Shown here piece by piece: positions 1-5,037 of a stretch of 5,037 nucleotides of DNA. The notes under the pieces were generated by a model. That model was given only the letters and a program-made list of their open reading frames with translations. It ran no database searches and was not told the DNA's origin. Made by a program: the position numbers and the translations under genes. This stretch comes from Comamonadaceae bacterium. Its GTDB lineage: Bacteria; Pseudomonadota; Gammaproteobacteria; Burkholderiales; Burkholderiaceae_C. The stretch spans positions 1-5,037 of the forward strand of contig CANHKH010000284.1 of NCBI GenBank assembly GCA_947460165.1. Direction: 5' to 3'. Positions within the stretch are counted from its first letter, which is position 1; each line of letters starts with the position of its first letter.

Positions 1-37
1 CCCAGTGCGAATGGGGAGCCGCGCCGCGGCCCTGCGC

Positions 38-1258
38 TCAGCCGAAAGCCTCGTCCAGACTCATGCCCACCGCGTCGTAGGCAAAAAGCCAGTGGTAGCG
101 CTCACGGGTGCGCGTCTCGTTCCATTCGCGGTCCACATAGGCCTGCGCGCCCTGCGCATCGGCCAGCGCCGGGTTGTGGAAACGCTTTCCCGCTTCGGTC
201 GCGCCTTGGACGATGCGCCCGGTGCGCGGGATGCGCAGTTGTTCGTAACGGCGCAGCGCGGCAGCTGCGTCTGTGAGGTTCCCCGCCAAGCAGCGCGCCA
301 GCACCAGTGCGTCCTCAATGGCCATGCAGGCGCCCTGCGCCAGAAACGGCAGCGTCGGATGCGCCGCGTCTCCGAGCAGCGTCACCCTGCCCTCGCCCCA
401 GCGCGTCAGTGGCTCCCGGCCCATCAGCGCCCACTTGTGAGGCGCATCGAGCAAACCGATCAGCGTCTGGACCTCATCGTTCCAACCGGCAAAATCGGCG
501 GCGCACTCTTGTTGTGAGCCTAGCTCGGTCCAAGACTCGCGCTCCCACCCTGTGCGCTCGACAATGCCCACAAAGTTGAGCAGTTCGCCGCGCCTGAGCG
601 GATAGGTGATGACATGGGCGCCCGGGCCTATCCAGTTCGTGCCGACCGATTCGCGCATGCGCTCGGGCAGGCGGTGCGCCGCCACCAGCCCGCGCCAAGC
701 CACACAGCCGGTGAACGCCGGCCGGTCTTCATGGCCCAGTCCGCGTCTAAGCGCTGAATGCACGCCATCACTGGCGATCAGCGCGTCACCCGCCACGCGC
801 TCACCACCCTCAAGCTCGACACGCACGCTCTGGGCGTCTTGCGTAAAGCTCGCGCAGCGAGCGCCCAGACGCAGCGCGTCAGGATTCAAGGCCCTCACCG
901 CCTCAACCAGCACCATGTGCAGATCGGATCGGTGCGCCATGAGATAGGGAAATCCGTAGCCCTGCAGGGCCGCCTGACCGAGGTCAAACAGCCTCCAGCG
1001 CTGCCCCGTGCTCCACAGCCGAACTTGCTTGCCTTCGGGCACGCAAGCCACGCCCTCCAGCGCTTCTTGCAGGCCCAGGCTGTAGAGACAACGCGTGGCG
1101 TTCGGGCTGAGCTGCACGCCGGCACCCACTTCACCGAGCGTGGTCGCCTGCTCGAGCACCTGCACGTCGATTCCTCGGCGCAGCAGCGCCAGGGCCAGCG
1201 TCAAACCACCAATCCCGGCGCCGGCGATCAGCACCCGGGCAGCGCCGCCCTGCGTCAA
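38..1258 (-). CDS. FAD-dependent aromatic-ring hydroxylase (salicylate / 3-hydroxybenzoate hydroxylase type)
   Basis: This is a 406-residue class A flavoprotein monooxygenase, the usual length for salicylate 1-hydroxylase and 3-hydroxybenzoate 6-hydroxylase relatives. These cytosolic enzymes use NAD(P)H and O2 to hydroxylate, or decarboxylate and hydroxylate, phenolic acids. Visible motifs are the N-terminal Rossmann GAGIGG at residues 13-18, with the ribose-binding Glu at 36; a DG motif (ASDGVHSALR) at 162-171; and the flavin-binding GD motif (GDAAHP) at 296-301, followed by LPFLAQGACMAIEDA. No membrane segment or signal peptide is seen. The start is a TTG at 1258. It overlaps the TGA of the upstream Rieske gene by 4 bases and has AGAGG 7 bases upstream; no ATG lies close by in frame and the next start (GTG, codon 9) would cut into the first beta strand. 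The overlap implies translational coupling and one operon. Substrate cannot be read from sequence; a hydroxybenzoate-like phenolic acid is inferred. Family assignment is secure. Confidence 0.93.
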   Translation of the reverse strand: MTQGGAARVLIAGAGIGGLTLALALLRRGIDVQVLEQATTLGEVGAGVQLSPNATRCLYSLGLQEALEGVACVPEGKQVRLWSTGQRWRLFDLGQAALQGYGFPYLMAHRSDLHMVLVEAVRALNPDALRLGARCASFTQDAQSVRVELEGGERVAGDALIASDGVHSALRRGLGHEDRPAFTGCVAWRGLVAAHRLPERMRESVGTNWIGPGAHVITYPLRRGELLNFVGIVERTGWERESWTELGSQQECAADFAGWNDEVQTLIGLLDAPHKWALMGREPLTRWGEGRVTLLGDAAHPTLPFLAQGACMAIEDALVLARCLAGNLTDAAAALRRYEQLRIPRTGRIVQGATEAGKRFHNPALADAQGAQAYVDREWNETRTRERYHWLFAYDAVGMSLDEAFG

Positions 1259-2292
1259 CCCACGGCCTCTGCGTCCAGCAGGCGCTTGACCGTGCGGCGC
1301 ATGTGCACGCGGGCGCGGTCGGACACGATGTCCACCAAATTCTGATCGCCGGTCTTGGCGAGCATGGCATGCTGACCCTCCACGATGGCCTTGTCTTCCT
1401 TGAAGGCACGATCGATTTCGCCGAACAGCGCCTCCGTCGCCTGAGGGTCATCCTGCCGGTAGCCGTTGCCAGTGGACCAGAAATAAAAGCAAGTGTCGTC
1501 CGTCTCAGGCGTCAGCCCGTGGAACAGGCGCAACTGGAAGCCGCCTTCTTGCTCTCGGTTGTCCTGCGCGCCGCGGCCCACGTCAAGGGCACCACTCCAC
1601 TGCACGATGTTGCCGGGCGCGAAATACTCAAACTCCTGCCATCGGTCAACCTTTTCACCCTGAAACTGAACCGCCTTGGTGTAAGACGGCGGCGGCGTGG
1701 ACTCGAGCATCCAACGCATGAAGTGCAGCCCCGTCTCCTTGGGCGTGACGGTCATCTGAGCTTCAACGTGAACCTTGGGATTGCCGCCAATGGTGGTCTT
1801 GTGGACATAACCCAGGTGGGTCAGGTCCATCAGGTTATCAACCATGAGCATGTAGTTGGCCTTGATGTGGTAGGTCGCGTGCTTGTGGGGCCACTTGGCG
1901 TAATCGTTGTGCCACGGGTAGTCCATGATCAAGGACGGATCGGCTTTGTCGGGATCGCCCGGCCAGATCCAGAGGAATTCGTCTTTTTCGACAAGCGGAA
2001 ACGAGCGCACTTTGGCCTGCGCCGGGATGGTTTTCTGGCCGGGAATCGCCACGCAGGTGCCCGAACAATCAAACACCATGCCGTGGTAGCCGCACTGAAG
2101 GCCGGCGCCAACCACTTCGCCAAAGCGCAGAGGCGTTCCGCGATGGCAGCAGCGGTCCAGCAGTGCAGCCGCTTTGCCCGTCTCACGGTCGCGGAACAGC
2201 ACGATTTCCTCGTTGCAGATGGTGCGAGCGAGCAGCTGCTCGCCCACTTCATGGCCCCAGGCGGCGATGTACCAGGCGTTCTTGATAAGCAT
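1255..2292 (-). CDS. Rieske non-heme iron oxygenase, VanA-type (aromatic O-demethylase or hydroxylase oxygenase component)
   Basis: This 345-residue protein has the single-subunit size of the vanillate O-demethylase/toluenesulfonate methyl-monooxygenase branch of Rieske oxygenases, shorter than the ~430-450 residues of two-subunit dioxygenase alpha chains. The N-terminal Rieske domain shows C48-x-H50 and C67-x2-H70 (CHR and CGYHG), separated by the typical 16 residues. The catalytic domain has N153, the bridging Asp at 156, and iron ligands H159 and H164 in DLTHLGYVH. The third ligand is probably D300 in the C-terminal KEDKAIVEGQ segment. All key residues are intact. The start at 2292 is chosen because the protein there begins MLIKNAWYIAAW, typical of the family, and GGGAG lies 8 bases upstream. 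A longer in-frame start at 2358 would run through the operator repeats. The gene is the first of a two-gene operon with the FAD hydroxylase, divergent from a GntR regulator. No VanB-type reductase lies beside it. The substrate is unknown; a methoxy- or methyl-substituted benzoate is one possibility. Confidence 0.93.
   Translation of the reverse strand: MLIKNAWYIAAWGHEVGEQLLARTICNEEIVLFRDRETGKAAALLDRCCHRGTPLRFGEVVGAGLQCGYHGMVFDCSGTCVAIPGQKTIPAQAKVRSFPLVEKDEFLWIWPGDPDKADPSLIMDYPWHNDYAKWPHKHATYHIKANYMLMVDNLMDLTHLGYVHKTTIGGNPKVHVEAQMTVTPKETGLHFMRWMLESTPPPSYTKAVQFQGEKVDRWQEFEYFAPGNIVQWSGALDVGRGAQDNREQEGGFQLRLFHGLTPETDDTCFYFWSTGNGYRQDDPQATEALFGEIDRAFKEDKAIVEGQHAMLAKTGDQNLVDIVSDRARVHMRRTVKRLLDAEAVG
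1266..1270 (-). promoter_or_regulatory. Ribosome binding site deciding the TTG start of the FAD hydroxylase
   Basis: AGAGG on the minus strand lies 7 bases before the TTG at 1258. It sits inside the last codons of the Rieske gene. It supports the TTG start, which has no nearby in-frame ATG alternative, and fits reinitiation after the overlapping stop. Confidence 0.6.
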
Positions 2293-2300
2293 GTCGTGAT

Positions 2301-2305
2301 CTCCC
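2301..2305 (-). promoter_or_regulatory. Ribosome binding site of the Rieske oxygenase gene
   Basis: GGGAG on the minus strand sits 8 bases before the ATG at 2292. It decides the start in favour of 2292 over the longer in-frame start at 2358, which has no such site. Confidence 0.75.
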
Positions 2306-2319
2306 GTTAAATGAGGTTC

Positions 2320-2328
2320 AGGTATGCG
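2320..2328 (+). promoter_or_regulatory. Candidate GntR operator half, copy 1 (AGGTATGCG)
   Basis: AGGTATGCG matches the perfect copy at 2331-2339 in 8 of 9 positions and follows it in direct orientation with starts 11 bases apart, about one helical turn. It lies in the 5' leader of the Rieske operon. Assigning it as an operator for the neighbouring regulator is inference. Confidence 0.4.
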
Positions 2329-2330
2329 GC

Positions 2331-2339
2331 AGGTATACG
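2331..2339 (+). promoter_or_regulatory. Candidate GntR operator, copy 2 (AGGTATACG)
   Basis: AGGTATACG contains the self-complementary core GTATAC (2333-2338). It is the exact reverse complement of the nonamer at 2407-2415, with 67 bases between them. FCD-type GntR regulators commonly bind short palindromes with GT and AC arms, which this core fits. Its position downstream of the proposed minus-strand promoter would allow blocking of the Rieske operon. Confidence 0.5.
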
Positions 2340-2366
2340 CGCAATACTTTAATTCCATTGTGAATG

Positions 2367-2394
2367 CCTATATCGAGGACTTCACCAGGGTAAA
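2367..2394 (-). promoter_or_regulatory. Possible sigma-70 promoter for the Rieske/FAD-hydroxylase operon
   Basis: On the minus strand TTTACC (2394-2389) and TATAGG (2372-2367) are separated by 16 bases, each matching 4 of 6 consensus bases. A transcript would start near 2360 and leave a leader of about 65 bases that contains operator copies 1 and 2, while operator copy 3 lies just upstream of the -35. The match is modest, and the site was picked by eye. I saw no convincing -35/-10 pair for the divergent regulator. Confidence 0.3.
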
Positions 2395-2406
2395 TACGGG
2401 GTCCAA

Positions 2407-2415
2407 CGTATACCT
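2407..2415 (-). promoter_or_regulatory. Candidate GntR operator, copy 3 (inverted, CGTATACCT on plus strand)
   Basis: This is a perfect reverse-complement copy of the nonamer at 2331-2339, with core GTATAC at 2408-2413. It ends 11 bases before the regulator ATG and lies upstream of the proposed Rieske promoter. Occupation here could repress the regulator gene itself. The two GTATAC cores are 75 bases apart centre to centre, about seven helical turns. Confidence 0.5.
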
Positions 2416-2426
2416 AAACCCGAACA

Positions 2427-3203
2427 ATGGACGACACACATCCCCCAAGCCTCATGCAAACACACGAAGACAGCGCCCCCTCCCAGACCATACGGGCTAT
2501 TTTGGGGCTGCGCGGGCTCATCATCGAGGGCGCGCTCGAACCCGGGGCGCGCGTGCTGGAGCAGACACTGGTTGATCGACTGGGCGTCTCGCGCACGCCG
2601 GCGCGTGCCGCGCTGATCCGCTTGTGCGAGGAAGGGCTGCTTGAGCAAATGCCCAGCGGCGGCTATGTGGTGGCGCGGTTTTCAGCGAACGACGTGTTCG
2701 ATGCGATCGCCATCCGTGGCACGCTGGAAGGCATGGCCGCCCGGATGGCGGCCGAGCGCGGGGCCAGCGGCCCTGCGCTCAATGCGCTGCGCCGCTGCGT
2801 GCAGGAACTCGACGGCATCGTGGCCGGTCTGTCGTCAGACCCCGACCTCACCGGCTATGTTCGCCTGAACGACCGTTTCCATGAGCTGCTGCTGCAAGCC
2901 GCGCAAAGCCCGATGCTGCGCCGGGCGCTGGAGCGACAGATGGCCCTGCCCTTTGCCGCGCCCAATGCCTTCGTCAACATCTCGCGCGCCGACACGGCGC
3001 AAGTGCAGGCGATCTTGCAGGTATCGCAGGAGCAACACCGATGCATCGTCGAGGCGATCGAACTGCGCGAAGGCGCACGCGCCCAAGCATTGGCGATCGA
3101 GCATTCACGTTCAGCCTGGAAGTTCCTGCGGCGCTTGTTTGAGGCCGAGCCCAACGAGCCGCTGCCGCCAGCCATCAAGTTTCTTGAACCCGTGCTGCGT
3201 TGA
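2427..3203 (+). CDS. GntR-family transcriptional regulator, FadR subfamily with FCD ligand domain
   Basis: A 258-residue cytosolic DNA-binding regulator of typical GntR/FCD size. Residues about 20-85 form the winged helix-turn-helix, with the recognition segment LGVSRTPARAALIRL at 52-66 and the wing GGYVV at 78-82. Residues about 90-235 form the all-helical FCD effector domain. Candidate metal or ligand-binding residues are N148/D149 and H152 in LNDRFHE, H204 in QEQHRCIVEAI and H226 in AIEHSRSAW. It is transcribed away from the Rieske operon and shares the 134-base intergenic region with it, the usual arrangement for a local repressor released by a pathway acid. The ATG at 2427 is the first start after an in-frame stop at 2415-2417. 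Neither it nor the ATG at 2454 has a Shine-Dalgarno match, so a 249-residue form is possible. Effector and direction of regulation are inference. It could also act on the TphB/TphA1-like genes. Confidence 0.92.
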   Translation: MDDTHPPSLMQTHEDSAPSQTIRAILGLRGLIIEGALEPGARVLEQTLVDRLGVSRTPARAALIRLCEEGLLEQMPSGGYVVARFSANDVFDAIAIRGTLEGMAARMAAERGASGPALNALRRCVQELDGIVAGLSSDPDLTGYVRLNDRFHELLLQAAQSPMLRRALERQMALPFAAPNAFVNISRADTAQVQAILQVSQEQHRCIVEAIELREGARAQALAIEHSRSAWKFLRRLFEAEPNEPLPPAIKFLEPVLR

Positions 3204-3269
3204 CACTTGCGCCTGACTGGCCGCGCCTGTGGTCGAGCGCATGTTCTCGTCGGCATTTCGCGCGCTGGG

Positions 3270-3303
3270 GTGTTCCCTTGGTCGACACGCTGAACACAGT
3301 TTT
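3270..3303 (+). terminator. Weak hairpin, possible terminator after the GntR gene
   Basis: GTGTTC (3270-3275) pairs with GAACAC (3292-3297) across a 16-base loop and is followed two bases later by TTTT (3300-3303). It lies in the 117-base gap between two converging genes, where a terminator is expected. The stem is only 6 base pairs and the loop is long, so this is tentative. The rest of the gap (3204-3269, 3304-3320) shows nothing recognisable. Confidence 0.25.
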
Positions 3304-3320
3304 CCGGCAAGAGCCATTGT

Positions 3321-4325
3321 TCAGGCCGCCGGGCCAGGCACAAACACGTCGCTGAAAAATTGCGAGGGCTCCAGCCCGAGAGCCTGCGTGCACGCGGCGC
3401 GCACCGCCGCCACCATGGGCGGCGCGCCACAGCAATATGCTTCGTAGCCAGCCAGCGATTGAAAGTTTGCCTTCACCGCTGCGTCTGCGCGCCCCTGAAA
3501 GGCGCCAGCGGCCTCGGCTTGCACTGGATCCTCAATGGCCATGATGAAGTGCATGCCCGGTAGCGCCTTGCGCCAGCGCTGCACCGCCTCGGGCAAATAG
3601 ATGCCGGCCAGGTCACGCGAACCCCACACCAGCGTCACCCGGCGCTGCGATTTCTTGCGAACCAGATCATCGAGCAGCGATTTGACCGGTGCAAAGCCTG
3701 TGCCGCCCGCGACGCAGAGCATGGGCGCCTCGGACGCCTCGTTCAACTCGAAATGCCCGTAGGGCAACTCCACTTCCAGGGTATCGCCCGGCGCCAGGTG
3801 CGGCACGATCTGGCTGAACTGACCTCCCGCTACGTGTCGGATATGCAACTGAAGCGCGTCACTTTCGTGCGGCGGATTGGCCATGGAATAGGAACGCTTG
3901 CTGCCATCAGGAAGAGTCACCTGAAGGTACTGTCCCGCCCTGAACTTCGCCCGCTGCCCAGTCGGCAGGCGCAAGTGCAGAATGCTCACATCGGGCGCCG
4001 CGCGGGTGTTGCGAAACACCTTGGCCACAAATCGCTTGCGCGCACCTGGCTCCATGCGTTTCCAGGCGGCCGGCACGATCTCCACATCCCCCAGCGGACT
4101 GCACTGGCAATACAGCACCTGCCCGGGTGGCGTCGCTTCGGCCGAGGCGGCGGAACTGCTCTGAGTCTGGCCGCTGCTGACGGCGCCGGCGCAATTGCCA
4201 CACACGCCTTTGCGGCACGAGTACGGCATGTCAATACCCGCTCGCAGCGCCGCGTCCAGGATGTTCTCGCCCTTGTCGCAGGGAAACTGTACGTCGCTGC
4301 CCAAGATTCGAATGATGTGAGCCAT
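3321..4325 (-). CDS. tphA1: Terephthalate-dioxygenase-type reductase, [2Fe-2S] ferredoxin-FAD-NAD(P)H (TphA1-like)
   Basis: This 334-residue protein passes electrons from NAD(P)H through FAD and a [2Fe-2S] centre to a Rieske oxygenase. A plant-type ferredoxin domain spans residues 1-90, with cluster cysteines C37, C42, C45 and C73 (C-x4-C-x2-C-x27-C). The FAD domain includes RSYSMANPP at 144-152. The nucleotide domain has GGTGFAPVK at 207-215 and CCGAPPMV at 298-305. Domain order is that of BenC/TphA1 reductases, not the flavin-first order of VanB or phthalate dioxygenase reductase. From memory, KRFxAKVxxNTxAAPDVS, SMANPPHESD and the CxC at the fourth ligand closely match Comamonas TphA1 (about 336 residues). 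The start at 4325 gives MAHIIRILG, with AGGG 4 bases upstream. An in-frame ATG at 4445 would add 40 residues that overlap the preceding gene and is unlikely. The gene follows the TphB-like gene after 31 bases, as in tph operons. Reductase function is firm; terephthalate specificity is inferred. Confidence 0.88.
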   Translation of the reverse strand: MAHIIRILGSDVQFPCDKGENILDAALRAGIDMPYSCRKGVCGNCAGAVSSGQTQSSSAASAEATPPGQVLYCQCSPLGDVEIVPAAWKRMEPGARKRFVAKVFRNTRAAPDVSILHLRLPTGQRAKFRAGQYLQVTLPDGSKRSYSMANPPHESDALQLHIRHVAGGQFSQIVPHLAPGDTLEVELPYGHFELNEASEAPMLCVAGGTGFAPVKSLLDDLVRKKSQRRVTLVWGSRDLAGIYLPEAVQRWRKALPGMHFIMAIEDPVQAEAAGAFQGRADAAVKANFQSLAGYEAYCCGAPPMVAAVRAACTQALGLEPSQFFSDVFVPGPAA

Positions 4326-4356
4326 GACGCCCTGAAAAAATGAAAGAAAACCTGTC

Positions 4357-5037
4357 TCAAGCGACACCAGCCAGCAGGCCAATGCTGCGCAGCAGTGCAT
4401 CAGGACGCGCACGCCCCGTGCCTGCAATGTCCATCGCGCTGCCATGGCCGGTGGTGGCCAGCAGCACGTCCGCGCCTATGGAGATGGCGCTGGCCGCCTG
4501 GGGCGCGAGCAGCTTGATCGGAATGTGACCCTGGTCGTGCAGCATCGCGACATACAGGTCGTGAGGCTTGCGCGCATGGTCGGCCAGCAACACATCGGCG
4601 CCTTGCGGATCGGCGACGTCCATGCCCAGTTCGCGCAGGCGCTGCGCCGCCGGCACGCTGCGCAATGCGTCCTCGTCACCAAACAGTCGGCCTTCGGAGG
4701 CGTGCGGGTTGATGCCAAACAGCGCCACTGTCGGCTCGGCCACGCCCAGCAGGCGGCAGGCGCGCGTGCCTGCCAGCGCCGCGTCAACGATCAGTTGGGG
4801 GGTCAGACGCCCCAACGCGGTGGCCACGCTCTCATGCAAGGTGGCGTGCACGATGCGCAGCCCACCGCCCACCAGCATCAAAAACACGCTGCCCTCGCTC
4901 TGGCCGCACACCCGCGCCACCAGCGACGGATAACCGCTGAAGGCGATGCCAGCCTGCGCAATAGCGGTTTCGTGGTGCGGCCCCGCCACCACCGCGTCGA
5001 ACTCTCCGGCCTGGCAGGCGCGAATAGCGGCGGTGGC
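4357..5037 (-). CDS. tphB: PdxA-family dihydrodiol dehydrogenase, TphB-like (5' end outside window)
   Basis: The C-terminal 226 residues are present; the reading frame is open to the window edge, so about 90 N-terminal residues are missing if the length is like TphB (~315). TphB oxidises and decarboxylates the cis-dihydrodiol of terephthalate to protocatechuate with NAD(P)+. Fragment residue 1 is the codon at 5037-5035. The three metal-binding histidines of PdxA enzymes are visible: H68 (ATLHESV), H112 (INPHASEG) and H167 (MLHDQGH), followed by HGSAMDIAG at 198-206. At the loop where true PdxA has Gly-His-Thr for substrate phosphate, this protein has Gly-Tyr-Pro (35-37), which suggests a non-phosphorylated substrate. 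Several runs (AAIRAC, AGIAFSGYPSL, LHDQGHIPIKLLAP) agree with TphB as I remember it. The neighbouring TphA1-like gene supports the call. The alternative is a broader PdxA2-type dehydrogenase of another aromatic acid. Confidence 0.87.
   Translation of the reverse strand, partial: ATAAIRACQAGEFDAVVAGPHHETAIAQAGIAFSGYPSLVARVCGQSEGSVFLMLVGGGLRIVHATLHESVATALGRLTPQLIVDAALAGTRACRLLGVAEPTVALFGINPHASEGRLFGDEDALRSVPAAQRLRELGMDVADPQGADVLLADHARKPHDLYVAMLHDQGHIPIKLLAPQAASAISIGADVLLATTGHGSAMDIAGTGRARPDALLRSIGLLAGVA

Noticed and set aside
1..37. The left flank checked for a terminator or the start of a further gene.
   Set aside because: It is GC-rich with a small GCCGCG-type palindrome but has no T-tract, no start codon with a ribosome site on the minus strand, and is too short to judge.
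1303..2310. A 335-codon open frame on the plus strand, antisense to the Rieske gene.
   Set aside because: It lies almost wholly opposite a gene with complete catalytic motifs, shows no recognisable domain, and is the kind of mirror frame common in GC-rich DNA.
2293..2358. A 22-residue N-terminal extension of the Rieske oxygenase.
   Set aside because: It would cover two candidate operators and has no ribosome binding site, while GGGAG precedes the ATG at 2292, where the family N-terminus begins.
2360..2385. A GTGAA/TTCAC inverted repeat in the intergenic region.
   Set aside because: The arms are only 5 bases with a 16-base gap, which is expected by chance; the GTATAC repeats are better supported as operators.
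3753..4343. A 196-codon open frame on the plus strand opposite the reductase gene.
   Set aside because: No motif was seen and it lies across the ferredoxin and FAD domains of the real gene; it is read as a composition artefact.
4326..4445. A 40-residue N-terminal extension of the reductase with a hydrophobic stretch that could suggest a membrane anchor.
   Set aside because: It would overlap the end of the TphB-like gene by about 90 bases. The family start MAHIIRILG is at 4325 with AGGG upstream, and related reductases are soluble.

Overview
The window is a GC-rich, tightly packed stretch of bacterial chromosome or large plasmid that carries an aromatic-acid catabolic cluster. GC content, codon choice and the closest family resemblances I can recall (Comamonas, Delftia and related genera) suggest a betaproteobacterium of the order Burkholderiales, probably near Comamonadaceae. 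This is inference; there is no rRNA or other taxonomic marker here.

Layout, right to left along the minus strand. From the right edge to 4357 lies the C-terminal 226 residues of a PdxA-fold dehydrogenase that looks like TphB, the terephthalate dihydrodiol dehydrogenase. After 31 bases comes a 334-residue [2Fe-2S]/FAD/NAD(P)H electron-transfer reductase resembling TphA1 (3321-4325). This tphB-then-tphA1 order is the end of the known terephthalate operon, so the terminal oxygenase genes (tphA2A3-like) are expected just beyond base 5037. A 117-base convergent gap follows. A GntR/FCD-type regulator (2427-3203) lies on the plus strand. A 134-base divergent control region (2293-2426) separates it from a two-gene minus-strand operon. 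That operon holds a VanA-type single-component Rieske oxygenase (1255-2292) and a class A FAD aromatic hydroxylase (38-1258), joined by a 4-base stop/start overlap.

How it may work together. The TphB/TphA1-like pair would serve a ring-cis-dihydroxylating dioxygenase and rearomatise its product to a catechol-type acid. The Rieske/FAD pair looks like a consecutive two-step module, for example oxidative removal of a ring substituent or O-demethylation followed by ring hydroxylation of the resulting phenolic acid. No reductase sits beside this Rieske oxygenase, so it may borrow electrons from the TphA1-like protein or from one encoded elsewhere. The GntR regulator probably controls the divergent operon and itself: the intergenic region has three copies of the nonamer AGGTATRCG, two in tandem 11 bases apart and one inverted near the regulator start.

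Nothing in the window indicates a mobile element, CRISPR array, RNA gene or defence system. There is no stretch over 300 bases without a gene. The novelty is metabolic: the exact substrate of the Rieske/FAD pair and its link to the terephthalate-like genes.
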